Notes under the pieces: model-generated
Told to the model about the DNA's origin: nothing
The model's input: the letters and a program-made list of their open reading frames with translations, nothing else
Database searches by the model: none
Part shown: piece after piece, positions 17,160 through 26,030 of the stretch
How positions within the stretch are numbered: position 1 is the stretch's first letter
Layout of the letters: each line of letters opens with the position of its first letter
NCBI GenBank assembly: GCA_025349905.2
Contig: MU624750.1
Span: 1-26,381 of the forward strand
Direction of reading: 5' to 3'
From: Blastocladiella britannica
Taxonomy: Eukaryota > Blastocladiomycota > Blastocladiomycetes > Blastocladiales > Blastocladiaceae
Length of the DNA: 26,381 nt
Program-made: the position numbers and the translations under genes

Positions 17160-19250
17160 ATGACAACCACCGCAACCCTGCCCGGGCTGCCGCTCGAGCT
17201 GATCTTGGCTATCCTGGACCACCTGGCAGCCATCAGTACCGTTCCGCATGAAGTTCTCGCGACCACTGCCCTGGACTGGACTGCTCTCAAAAATCCCATT
17301 CGCCAACGAAGTGACTTGATCGCAGTGCTGGGCCCCATTGCGCGAACTTGCTCAGCGCTGCTTTTTGTGTGCCGGGCGCAAGTGCGCGATCACCGGCACG
17401 CACATGTAAGGCTCAGTGTTGGCATGTCGCCTCGATCTGCATCGTCCGAGGAAATCGTCCCGGGTTCCTTTGAATCGCCGGATTCGTCATTTTTCTTGGC
17501 AGAGTCGTCGCCGTGGGAGTACCAATTTGTACCGGGCACGTGCGCGGCCGAGTACACGAGGGACGCGATCGTTCCTGAGGGTCAAGATGGAGTCGATTGG
17601 CCACCGAGACCACGATCGCTGGCACTCTACCTGCACCTGACCGCGCCGTACGGTGCGCCGCCGATGCCGCCGCCCACCGACGATGATCTGGACGAACTTC
17701 CAACGTCGCCCACATCTCCCCTTGGCGAGTCGCGATTGTCGGCAGCACCCGTCGCTCGCCCCGACCCGCCCTTACGTCTCTCGAGTGTTGTGCCGGTTCT
17801 CACGCCGCTCGGCCACAACTTGAGCGCGCTCTTGCTGGGATTCCCTGCGACATTACCGGCCGCAGCACTGACCGCGCTTCCGGCCGTTTTGCGACCCCTT
17901 CTCGAACCCAGTGGACAAGGCCCCCCACAGTTACACTCGCTGACGATCCGGCTCGCGCCTGACTCCAAACCGGCCGTACAGACCATGGCGCTGACCGCCG
18001 CATGTGCGTTCCTTTCGGGAGGGTCGGTGCGGCGGCTCGCGGTGTCCATGGTTGCGACCGAGGTCGGGGTTGGGTGGGGCGGCACTGATGTGGCGCACGC
18101 GCTTGTAACGGGGACGGCCGCAGTTCCGAAAGGGCTGCGCTCTATCACGCACTTGGAACTGACGTGGCCCGCGGTGGCTCGCGCTGCGGTACGGAAGTTG
18201 CTGGGGGCAACGGGGGCCGAGCACGTGGCGATTCGGGTCGCACACTGGACCGCTGCTGCAAATGCGGACCAGCCGCCCGAGAATGCAACTGTGCTTCCGG
18301 TACGCGACCTGCGGATCCTGACCCAGCCGCGGTCCGCTTCGCCTTCCGTGCTGCACTTGGCCAGCCTACAGCACCTCGAGCACCTGATGGTGGTCATGAA
18401 CCGGGTGCCAATGCGAGCCATCGGTGTCGATGAGAATGTGGGCGACGACGCGTTTCTCGGCGCCATCTCCCGCGACACGTGGTCACTGCCGCGAGCCGTC
18501 ACGCTCATGTGGCCAGCATCAGCGCCGTCATCATCGACTCGCCTGTCCTGTGTCGGTGGTTTCGGCGGCCCTCCCGCGGCGTACGCGACCGCCACGCTTG
18601 CGCAACTCCGCAATTCATCTTCCGATGAGGCAGAGGGTATCCAGGAACTGGCGCTGTCGCGGTTACCCGAGTTGTCGTACCTCCAACTCCCGCCCGCGCC
18701 CTGCCTGGTCCTGCATTTGGGTGACTCGGTCCGCGAGGCCCCCGCGCTGGTGGCATCCGCCCGCATCGCGCGGTGCGTGTGGATCTTGGACGATCCGGTT
18801 TGGGGGCATCGGCGGAGCAGTCTCATCAACAACAACAACCATGCGCTTGTCGACGACTTTCTGGGAGGCAGCGGGTCGTCCACAGCCACACCTCCGTGGT
18901 TTGTCGATCTCTTGCTGGACAACCCGCGACTTTCCCGGCTCGTGGTGGTCTCGTTCGCCGGCGGGGCGCATTGTGGGATCTCGGCATGGGTCGGTGGTGC
19001 CAGACACCAAGGTACCACCCATGGGGGGTGGATCTATGAGCCCCAAAAGAAGATTGGAAAGGCCATGTATACGGTGCGGTACGGCGCAGGGTGGCCGAGC
19101 CGCTGGATCACTGCTTCTGATCCTCATGACAAGGAGCAGAATGACCAGCCCTGGCGACTTCCATGGGCGGTGCTCGCACTCAATCTCGCTGAGCGCGGTA
19201 CCCGAACCGGCTGGTCCGTGGTCATTGAGCGCCTTCCATTGCCAATATAA
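17160..19250 (+). CDS. F-box-like protein of unknown substrate
   Basis: Single-exon gene of 696 aa, starting 56 bp after the TFG-like stop. The N-terminus LPGLPLELILAILDHLAA (about residues 8-25) is an F-box-like opening, the part that would bind Skp1 in an SCF ubiquitin ligase. The rest has leucine-rich, irregularly spaced segments (LRSITHLELTW, VLHLASLQHLEHLMVVMN, LPELSYLQLPPAPCLVLHLG) that could be degenerate leucine-rich repeats, as in many fungal F-box proteins. A Pro/Ser/Asp-rich linker lies near residues 160-205. No substrate can be proposed. There is a long overlapping open frame on the other strand, which I take as a shadow of GC-rich coding sequence. The start ATG at 17160 has context GATTAAATGACA, and the frame gives the F-box directly. 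Confidence 0.68.
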   Translation: MTTTATLPGLPLELILAILDHLAAISTVPHEVLATTALDWTALKNPIRQRSDLIAVLGPIARTCSALLFVCRAQVRDHRHAHVRLSVGMSPRSASSEEIVPGSFESPDSSFFLAESSPWEYQFVPGTCAAEYTRDAIVPEGQDGVDWPPRPRSLALYLHLTAPYGAPPMPPPTDDDLDELPTSPTSPLGESRLSAAPVARPDPPLRLSSVVPVLTPLGHNLSALLLGFPATLPAAALTALPAVLRPLLEPSGQGPPQLHSLTIRLAPDSKPAVQTMALTAACAFLSGGSVRRLAVSMVATEVGVGWGGTDVAHALVTGTAAVPKGLRSITHLELTWPAVARAAVRKLLGATGAEHVAIRVAHWTAAANADQPPENATVLPVRDLRILTQPRSASPSVLHLASLQHLEHLMVVMNRVPMRAIGVDENVGDDAFLGAISRDTWSLPRAVTLMWPASAPSSSTRLSCVGGFGGPPAAYATATLAQLRNSSSDEAEGIQELALSRLPELSYLQLPPAPCLVLHLGDSVREAPALVASARIARCVWILDDPVWGHRRSSLINNNNHALVDDFLGGSGSSTATPPWFVDLLLDNPRLSRLVVVSFAGGAHCGISAWVGGARHQGTTHGGWIYEPQKKIGKAMYTVRYGAGWPSRWITASDPHDKEQNDQPWRLPWAVLALNLAERGTRTGWSVVIERLPLPI

Positions 19251-19303
19251 AAGAACAGAAGAGAAAAAATGTGATTTTGGTTTGAAAATTTGAGGGAAAG
19301 GAA

Positions 19304-19438
19304 TTAATTGCGGGCACGCTTGCGATCGGGATCGTCTTGGGTCGGCGACCGCGCGCGGCGCTTCACGGCCGGACTGGCAGTGGTGACAGTTGCATCAGAG
19401 GTAGAAGAAATGGGATCCACCTCCATGTCATCTAGTCA
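19304..19438 (-). other. Candidate stop-codon readthrough extension of the peroxiredoxin
   Basis: Directly after the peroxiredoxin UGA (19438-19436) the same frame continues for 43 codons to a UAA at 19306-19304. The stop context is UGA CUA G, the motif known to promote readthrough in several mammalian genes and in fungal glycolytic enzymes. The extension begins LDDMEVDPISS, is Ser/Thr-rich in the middle, and ends KRRARSPTQDDPDRKRARN, which resembles a bipartite nuclear localisation signal with an SP phosphosite. Its base composition stays GC-rich and coding-like up to the UAA and becomes AT-rich straight afterwards, unlike a normal 3' UTR here. Readthrough would give a 243-aa form. The motif and frame are seen; readthrough and nuclear targeting are inference. 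Confidence 0.6.
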
Positions 19439-20170
19439 GGCGTTGGTCTTCTCAAAGTACTCCTTGGCCTTGACGGGGTCCGGGATCAGACCGGTCTTGC
19501 GCTCGGACGCCTTGAAGTTGGCGGGGCAGACTTGTAATTATTTTTTTTTGGAGAAGTGAGTTGAAGATGAGATGCATAAACAATAAAATGGCATACCCTC
19601 GCCGTGCTTGTCCGAGAACTGGAAGGCCTCGAGCAGGCGGATCGTCTCGTCGACCGAGCGGCCCACGGGCGTGTCGTTGATGGTGAGCGACCGCACGGTG
19701 CCTTCGGGGCCAATGATGTAGGTCGCGCGGAGCGGGTGGCCCTCGCCCTCAATCAGGCACCCGTACTCCTTGGCCAGGTGCATGCTGCGATCGGCTACCA
19801 GCGGCAGCTTGAAGTTGGGGCCGAGCCCACCCTGCTTGCGCGGCATGTTGGCCCAGGCCAGGTGGCTGTACTCCGAGTCGCACGAGACGCCAAGCACCTC
19901 GGCGCCAAGAGCCTTGAACTTGTCGTACGCGTCCGAGAACGCCAGCAGCTCGGTCGGGCACACGAACGTGAAGTCGAGCGGGTAGAACAGAAGGATCACC
20001 CACTGGCCGGCATAGTCCGACAGCGACTTGGTCGCAATGGTGCCGTTGGGCAGGACGGTCGGGGCGGTGAAGGCCGGGGCTTGCTTGCGGACGAGGCCTT
20101 TTTCCCGTTTTGCGTTGTTAGCTGGATACAAATGCAAGGTTGATCTCTTTATAAAAGAGGACGTACTCAT
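19436..20170 (-). CDS. TSA1: Typical 2-Cys peroxiredoxin (thioredoxin peroxidase)
   Basis: Reduces hydrogen peroxide and organic peroxides using thioredoxin. Three exons: 20170-20167 (just ATG A), 20097-19597 and 19530-19436. The first intron (20098-20166, 69 nt) is in frame and stop-free, so it is easy to miss; it has donor GTACGT, a CTAAC branch site and acceptor AAAAAG, and its removal gives MSLVRKQAPAFTAP, the normal family N-terminus. The second intron is 66 nt (19531-19596; donor GTATGC, acceptor TTACAAG). The product is 199 aa, as usual. The peroxidatic Cys48 lies in FVCPTE and the resolving Cys170 in EVCPANF. GGLG and the C-terminal KEYF are both present, the pair linked to sensitivity to over-oxidation. 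The UGA stop at 19436-19438 is followed by CUA G and a further open frame. It is divergent from SF3B2. Confidence 0.95.
20098..20166 (-). other. In-frame, stop-free intron splitting the peroxiredoxin start region
   Basis: The 69-nt segment lies four bases after the ATG. It starts GTACGT, has CTAAC 24 nt before the exon and ends AAAAAG. If translated it would insert 23 residues (beginning TSSFIKRS) that no peroxiredoxin has. Splicing is therefore strongly preferred, although a retained form would carry a basic, hydrophobic leader. Confidence 0.82.
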
Positions 20171-20380
20171 GTTGATAATGGGATATGTGTTGATGAGGGA
20201 ACGAAAGAGAAAAAATGAGAGACGCGCTCGCTATTTGAGTTGAGACCCCTCGGCCGGCCTTTTGCGTTGGCTCGCGTCGATCGTGTTCGGCGACGTTCGG
20301 AAAAGGTGTGATCGCACGCGTTATCGTATGGACCTGTCGACTATCTTTCCCAAGTTTAATTCAACATTTAAACAATAATT
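20171..20380. promoter_or_regulatory. Divergent promoter region between peroxiredoxin and SF3B2
   Basis: A 210-bp gap between two start codons read in opposite directions. Sequence is mixed, with an AT-rich strip just before the SF3B2 ATG (CATTTAAACAATAATT). A stress-response element for the peroxiredoxin would be expected here, but I cannot point to a convincing Yap1 or Skn7 site. Confidence 0.4.
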
Positions 20381-22290
20381 ATGCCCGCAACGACGACGAC
20401 GGTGGTACGCGCTATTCATTCTGTCAGCTCAGCTCGCAGACGTTGGTACTAACCATATATTGTATACAGAACGGATCGGCCCCCAAGGCGGCCGCGCCCA
20501 AGCGAGCACGGCGCAAGCCAAAGAAAAAGGTAGTAGCGACTGAAAAGGCTGCGGCCGCCCCAGGAGTGCGACTGGAAGAAGACGATACTGAGGGTGTTGA
20601 CATTGACTATGTGCCCGCAGCCCCCGTTCTCGACGACGTGAGCGACGCCGACCCAGCCTTGGCCGAGTACTTTGGCTCGGTCTTTGCCAAATTCGAGGCC
20701 ACCGACGCGCCCGCTCGTACCGTCGAAACCAACCTGGCCGACGGTGAAGCGGATAATGACGCTGATCGTCCGGCCGAGGAGGATCGCGGATCAGACTCGG
20801 ACTCGGATTCTGACGCTGAGGACGTCGGTCCAAACGCGCCATTGAGTAACCGCAAGCTCAAGAAAGCAGCGCGTCTCTCAGTGGCCGAGCTCAAGCAGCT
20901 CGTGGACAAGCCCGAAATTGTGGAGGTGCGTTTCCAATTTTTCCCTGGGCGGCCTTATTCGTGTATTGACGAATAAAAAAAATGAGAGTAGTGGGTCGAT
21001 GTGACCGCGCCCGACCCAAAACTGCTGGTGGACCTGAAAGGCACGCGCAACACCGTGCCCGTCCCGCTGCACTGGTCGCTCAAGCGCAAGTACCTGCAAA
21101 ACAAGCGTGGACTGGAAAAGGAGCCGTTCCGCTTGCCCGAATTTATTTTGGCCACGGGTATCTTGGAGATGCGCGAGGCGGTTGGCGCCAAAGAGGACGG
21201 GTCGTCGCTCAAGTCGCGCACACGGGAGCGCACGCAGCCCAAGATGGGCAAGCTGGTGATTGACTATGCCAAGCTGCACTCGGCGTTCTTCAAGTGGCAG
21301 ACCAAGCCGCCGCTGACGGGATACGGCGACATGTACTACGAGGGCCGCGAGTTTGAGGCCCGGGTGCGGCACATTCGGCCGGGAGGCGAGCTGACGTCGG
21401 CGTTGCGCGAGGCCCTGGGGATGCCGCCCGTGAGCCAGTACACCCCGCCCGTCCCGCCGCCGTTCCTGATCCACATGCAGCGCCACGGCCCGCCGCCGTC
21501 GTACCCGGGCCTTAAGGTCCCCGGCCTCAACGCGCCGATCCCGCCGGGCGCCGTGTGGGGCTTCCACCCGGGCGGCTGGGGTCGTCCGCCCGTCGACGAG
21601 TACGGCCGCCCGCTCTTTGGCGACGTGTACGGTCCTGCTCCCGGCGACGATCCGATGGCGCTGTACCGGGACGCAGTTGCGGCTGCCAAGAGCGTGCGGT
21701 GGGGCGAGATTGCCCAACCGCAGGGCGACGAGTCCAATGACGAGGATGAGGACGGTGATGACGACGACGAGGATGCCGATCGCATTTCGGGCGGAGAAGA
21801 GGAAGAAGTTACTGAGGTAGCAGCAGCAGCACCAAGGAACAAGAGCGGCGGTGGTGGCGGCGACATGCCCCTTCAGTTCCTGGGGGATGCGGCCGATCCG
21901 ACCGACGAGGACCTGGAGGCATTCGCCGCCAATCTCGGTGCGCCATCGTCACGCGGCGGTCGCCCAGGCCCTCAGATTGGCGCGGGCGACGGCATCGTGA
22001 CGGAAACGCCGCAGCCACCGCGCGAGCTGTACACGGTGGTGGGAGAGCGGTCGGCTACGGGCCAAGCACGATCGGCCGGCACGCTGCTGGGGTCGGACCG
22101 CGTGTACGATGTCCGCAAGCGCGCGGCGCCCGGGATTGAGACCGAGACGCCGCTGCCGCCCGGAGCCGTTGGTGCAGGTGATGGTGGTAACGATGATGGG
22201 ACTGCAACGGCACGCAAGCGGCGCCGGGTTGACGACTCTCGTGCCAGTGCCGGGTCGAGCAGCAAGTCGTCGCGCAACTTCAAGTTCTGA
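20381..22290 (+). CDS. SF3B2: Splicing factor 3B subunit 2 (SF3B2/SAP145/Cus1)
   Basis: U2 snRNP protein that contacts pre-mRNA near the branch site. Three exons: 20381-20404, 20470-20925 and 20992-22290. The first donor is GTACGC at 20405 (an alternative at 20402 removes one codon), acceptor TATACAG, 65 nt; the second intron is 66 nt (20926-20991; donor GTGCGT, acceptor GAGTAG). The product is 592 aa. The basic and acidic N-terminal part is followed by the SF3B2 core: NRKLKKAARLSVAELKQLV, DVTAPDPKLLVDLKGTRNTV, VPLHWSLKRKYLQNKRGLEK, KMGKLVIDYAKLHSAFFKWQ, GDMYYEGREFEARV. The proline-rich PSP block follows (PPPSYPGLKVPGLNAPIPPG, GGWGRPPVDEYGRPLFGDVY). The C-terminal third is acidic and Gly-rich and ends with a KRRR patch. 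Human SF3B2 is about 895 aa; the shorter N-terminus here explains the difference. Confidence 0.95.
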
Positions 22291-22934
22291 AAAAAAAAAA
22301 ACATGAAAAATGAAGAAATCAATGGATTCATTCGCTCGGCCCACCTGCCCATCACCCACTGCTCGCCCACACTATGGTCGCCAACCTCGCTAACTTCGTA
22401 CTCCTCGACCACCACCAGCACTGCCAGCACCACCAGCACAAATCCGCACAAAGCAGAAGCACAGCTGTACCTGCAAGTGGCGGTGGCTGCGCTTGGCCTG
22501 CATCGTGAAAGGGAATTTGGGGCCGTTTGCAACGATTGGCCGCAATCCCGTGAGCGGGTATCCAGCCCCCGATAACTTTCTGAATCGGCGCTTGAGAGGA
22601 TCGTTTTCGATGGCCTCTTTCGTTTTCCTGCGCACATCGAGATACTCCACCACCACTATTTTTCTCAATTTACCACCAGAGTAAAAGCGAAGCGCACGGG
22701 GACACACGTCAAGCCCCTGAATCCAACCTGGACTTAAGTCCAAAAAAGACTGCAGGACTGCAGTCTCGCGTTGCCTACCATTCCACCCGTTACTACCACC
22801 ACACTTCCTCTTGCCATGACCGAGTATGTGTCAAATTCTTTTTAGATTGACTTTTTCTCTATTATCTTTATGCTCACCAATTTTCTCTGCGTCTCTCCTT
22901 CAAAAACCAACTCCAACAATCCCACCAATTTTGT
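22291..22934. other. Intergenic region with one doubtful minus-strand coding frame
   Basis: The region lies between the SF3B2 stop (followed at once by an A-run, 22291-22301) and the WC-1-like start. From about 22736 to 22390 the minus strand is open and reads like a basic protein (KLRKIVVVEYLDVRRKTKEA, NDPLKRRFRKLSGAGYPLTG). A neighbouring minus frame continues with a hydrophobic stretch (ALCGFVLVVLAVLVVVEEYE), so a small tail-anchored protein split by an intron or frameshift is possible. I do not recognise a family and found no convincing start or splice set. The last 120 bp (22815-22934) is pyrimidine-rich and is probably the WC-1-like promoter and leader; an in-frame TGA at 22848 supports the ATG at 22935. 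Confidence 0.3.
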
Positions 22935-25900
22935 ATGGCCGCATGTGCTCCCGTCCCGCCCACGATTGGCAGAAGTAACACTGGCGCCGCTTCCCGCCTC
23001 GCCACCTCCACCGCCGCACCCACGCTTGCCGGTGGTGCCGCCCTCCTGCCGCCGCCGCCGCCGCCGCACCACGCGTACGATCCCTCGGTCCTGCTGGCCC
23101 AGGCCGATGACATGGACGTGGAACCGTGGGATCTGGAGTTTCTGGCTACGCCGCCGCCACCGCCGCCGCCGCTGAGCGCCGCCCATACCGCTGATCCGCG
23201 CATGCCCATGGCGTCGGCGTCGTCGTCATCCACCTCCTCTTCAGCTGTGCCGCCAATGACATCGTCGGCGTCGGCTTCGTCCCGGTCGGCGGATTCGACG
23301 CGTTGGCTTGGCTTTCCGGGGCAGCAGCACCTCCTGCAACCGCAGCAGCAACAACAGCAACAGCAACGGCAGCAACAGCGGGCATACGCGCCGCCCGCTG
23401 ACCGCCGTCACCAGCAGCAGCAACAGCAGCAGCAACAAATACAGCAGCAGCATCAGCAACAACAACAACAGCAACAGCAAATGGGCGCCCCCAGCCCGCG
23501 CACCACCGTCCCCGGCCTGTACAGTGCAACTGGGTTTGACATTCTTGGTGTCTTGGCCCGAGTCGCGACGCGCTCCAGCCCGCAAGTGTCGCTCGGTCCC
23601 GTCGACATGTCGTGCTCGTTTGTGGTGTCGGACGCGCGCAAGCCCGACATGCCGATTCTGTACGTGTCGGAAACGTTTGAGCGGCTCACGGGCTACAGCG
23701 CCGTGGATTGCGTTGGCCGCAACTGCCGATTCCTGCAGTCGCCCGATGGCCTGGTCACCGAGGGCTCGCACCGCCGCTACACGGACAATACCACGGTCGC
23801 CCAGCTCAAATCGGCGCTGCTCGACCACCGCGAGTCACAGTTCACGCTCATCAACTACCGCAAGGGCGGCGAGCCGTTCATCAACCTCATCACCATCATT
23901 CCGATTGCGTGGGACGACGGCGAGGTGGCCTACTTCGTCGGGTTCCAAGTGGACCTCGTCGAGCAACCAAACGCCATCATGCAGCGCATGCGCGACGGCA
24001 CCTACGTGGTCAACTACCAGGTCGCCGATGCGCCCGTCCCGGTGTCGCGCATGCTCTCGGGTGGGGGGTCGGCCTTGGCGGTGGGAGGGCAAGGGTCGTT
24101 CCGGCAGCAACAGCAGCAGCTACAACAACAGCGGCAACAGCAACAGCAACAGGATGCGCAGCAATATCATCACCCTGCCTTGCCATACCCGAGTACCAGT
24201 GGCGGCGCAACAGACCCCGTCTCGTCGTCCGCCGCATTTCCACCAACATTCCCGATTTCTAGACTGAGCGGCGGCCCAACTGCCACTTCTCAAGGCTTTT
24301 CTGACATGCCGCCATCGCTCATGGGTACCAGCAACGGTATGGACCGCATGTCCATGTTTTCACCCCTGACCGCAACTCCGGTGAGCGCCAGCGCACCATT
24401 CCCTCCGACATCGTCCGCGGCTATGGGCGGCAGTGCAGCTTTACCCTCCCGCGGATTCCAAAGCTCCACGGCCACCCCGGGCAACGCCCCACCGCACGCC
24501 ATTCCCAGCTACTCGTTCATGGCCAATTCTGGTGCCTCTGCTGCTGCTGCTGCCTCAAGCGCCGCAGAAATGGTACAAGGAGTAGCACCCAACACCGTGC
24601 TCACGGGCCACTTTGCCATTGACGTGACAGATCTGACGGGCATCCGAGACCTGGCCGACGCTGCGCACGTGTTTTACCGCGCGCTCGTGGACCAGGTCGA
24701 CCTGGTCCACGTGCTGTCCCTGCGCGGCATCTTCTTGTACGTGTCGGCGGACTGCCGCCGCGTGCTCGAGTACAGCGAGGACGAGCTGCTGGGCCGCCCA
24801 CTGGCCGAGTTTTGCCACCCGGGCGACTTGGTGTCGGTGATGCGCGAGCTCAAGGAATCGTCCACGGGCACGCAGCCGGTCAACATGGTGTACCGCATTC
24901 GCCGAAAGCATTCCGGGTATGTGTGGATGGAGGTCTCGGGACGGTGCACGCAGGGCGAAAAGGCCAAGAGCAAGAAGTTTGTGGTGCTGACGGGCCGCGA
25001 GAAGCCCGTGGTGCGCGTGCACCGCGGCGACGTGGCACGCGCCGGTGGGGTCTCGGATACTGACATGTGGGCCAAGCTCGCACTTGAAGGCCTATTCTTG
25101 CACGTGTCGACCGACGCACCACAGTTGATTGGGTTCACACCACCGGAACTGGTCGGCAAGTCGCTGCTGGACCTGGTGTACATTGACGATCTGCCGGCGC
25201 TGCGCCGTGCGCTCGACCTGGTACGCAACGCGCACGTGGTGTCGCTGGTGCACCGCATCAAGAACAAGAAGGGCGAGTACCTTGACGTGGCGTCGTCGTT
25301 CGTTCCCGGAAATTCTGCGGTCGCGGGGCAAGTGCGGTTCGCGTTGCACCGGTGCATGGCGCGGTCGGCGGACGCACCGGCTTCCCTTTCGGCCATCACT
25401 CCGGACGGCGGCGTCGTGCCTCTGGCACCCGTCCCCGGGTACCCGGGCCTGTGTGCGTCGCCGGCAACGCCCGTGGTCGACGACAATGACGACCTGTTTG
25501 ACGTGCTGTCACCGGTGCGATGCACGTCGTGGCAGTACGAGCTGCACCAGCTGCGGTTGCAGAACAGGCGGCTGCGGGCCGAAATCGAGGACATGGACCA
25601 GGCTTCGCGGTCCAAGCGCCGGCGGACCACCCATACTTCCACTTCTGCTGCTGCTGGTGGTACTGCAACCGCCAGGACAGCTGCTCCTGCTGCTTCGAAT
25701 GCTGCTGCCGTACCGCCGCCACCACCGGCGCCACCAGTGCCAGCACCAACACCAGCGGCGCCGCCCGCCCCCTTGTCGATGGGAACGACGCCAAGCTCGA
25801 GTGGCGGCAGCGGGTCCGCCTTCCCGTCCACGCAGGACAGCAGCGGCAGCGGCGGCGTGCCCACCTCGTCGGCATCGACCACGTCGTCGCACCCAAACGA

Positions 25901-26030
25901 CCGGCCCATTCCACCACCACCCACCTCCACCGATGCGGCACTGGCAGGGATCTTTGGTGGACCCGGGTCCATGTCACTTATGCCAAATCGAGGTGGTGGC
26001 GGCCAAGGTCATCATCATCAGCAGCAATAA
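22935..26030 (+). CDS. wc-1: White Collar-1-like LOV/PAS blue-light regulator without zinc finger
   Basis: Single-exon gene of 1031 aa. WC-1 proteins bind flavin in a LOV domain and, with WC-2, switch on light-regulated genes. The LOV domain (about residues 200-335) has the photoactive cysteine Cys264 in VGRNCRFLQ, then LINYRKGGEPFINL and YFVGFQVDLVEQPNAI, very close to Neurospora WC-1. Two more PAS domains follow: about 573-680 (VHVLSLRGIFLYVSADCRRV, YRIRRKHSGYVWMEVSGR) and about 707-800 (LEGLFLHVSTDAPQLIGF, VHRIKNKKGEYLDVASSF). The N-terminus has poly-Pro and long Gln tracts (about 134-182), and another Gln tract lies between LOV and PAS2. Near the C-terminus is a short leucine/charged helix (YELHQLRLQNRRLRAEIEDM) and a SKRRR patch, then Pro/Ser/Gly-rich sequence. 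No GATA-type zinc finger is present, as in basidiomycete relatives, so DNA binding probably needs a partner. Confidence 0.92.
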   Translation: MAACAPVPPTIGRSNTGAASRLATSTAAPTLAGGAALLPPPPPPHHAYDPSVLLAQADDMDVEPWDLEFLATPPPPPPPLSAAHTADPRMPMASASSSSTSSSAVPPMTSSASASSRSADSTRWLGFPGQQHLLQPQQQQQQQQRQQQRAYAPPADRRHQQQQQQQQQIQQQHQQQQQQQQQMGAPSPRTTVPGLYSATGFDILGVLARVATRSSPQVSLGPVDMSCSFVVSDARKPDMPILYVSETFERLTGYSAVDCVGRNCRFLQSPDGLVTEGSHRRYTDNTTVAQLKSALLDHRESQFTLINYRKGGEPFINLITIIPIAWDDGEVAYFVGFQVDLVEQPNAIMQRMRDGTYVVNYQVADAPVPVSRMLSGGGSALAVGGQGSFRQQQQQLQQQRQQQQQQDAQQYHHPALPYPSTSGGATDPVSSSAAFPPTFPISRLSGGPTATSQGFSDMPPSLMGTSNGMDRMSMFSPLTATPVSASAPFPPTSSAAMGGSAALPSRGFQSSTATPGNAPPHAIPSYSFMANSGASAAAAASSAAEMVQGVAPNTVLTGHFAIDVTDLTGIRDLADAAHVFYRALVDQVDLVHVLSLRGIFLYVSADCRRVLEYSEDELLGRPLAEFCHPGDLVSVMRELKESSTGTQPVNMVYRIRRKHSGYVWMEVSGRCTQGEKAKSKKFVVLTGREKPVVRVHRGDVARAGGVSDTDMWAKLALEGLFLHVSTDAPQLIGFTPPELVGKSLLDLVYIDDLPALRRALDLVRNAHVVSLVHRIKNKKGEYLDVASSFVPGNSAVAGQVRFALHRCMARSADAPASLSAITPDGGVVPLAPVPGYPGLCASPATPVVDDNDDLFDVLSPVRCTSWQYELHQLRLQNRRLRAEIEDMDQASRSKRRRTTHTSTSAAAGGTATARTAAPAASNAAAVPPPPPAPPVPAPTPAAPPAPLSMGTTPSSSGGSGSAFPSTQDSSGSGGVPTSSASTTSSHPNDRPIPPPPTSTDAALAGIFGGPGSMSLMPNRGGGGQGHHHQQQ

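Noticed and set aside
17627..19018. 463-codon open frame on the minus strand, opposite the F-box-like gene
   Set aside because: It lacks recognisable domains and reads as Ser/Arg/Thr-rich sequence typical of an antisense shadow of GC-rich coding DNA; the plus strand has an F-box opening and a sensible start.
19404..19436. Selenocysteine or an intron as explanation of the peroxiredoxin UGA
   Set aside because: The active-site cysteines are ordinary UGC codons upstream, and the UGA sits at the normal family terminus. An intron from GTACTT to ACTAG would be only about 35 nt and remove the conserved KEYF end. Neither is fully excluded without transcripts.
22817..22845. An upstream ATG (22816-22818) and short intron for the WC-1-like gene
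   Set aside because: The implied intron to TTTTAG is about 22 nt, too short, and the continuing sequence has an in-frame TGA at 22848 before the ATG at 22935.
23335..23480. CAG/CAA repeats as a separate microsatellite feature
   Set aside because: They encode the Gln tracts of the WC-1-like protein with mixed CAG and CAA codons and keep the frame, so they are part of the coding sequence.
24674..25972. 432-codon minus-strand frame opposite the WC-1-like gene
   Set aside because: The plus strand encodes clear PAS domains; the minus frame is compositionally biased and has no family resemblance.
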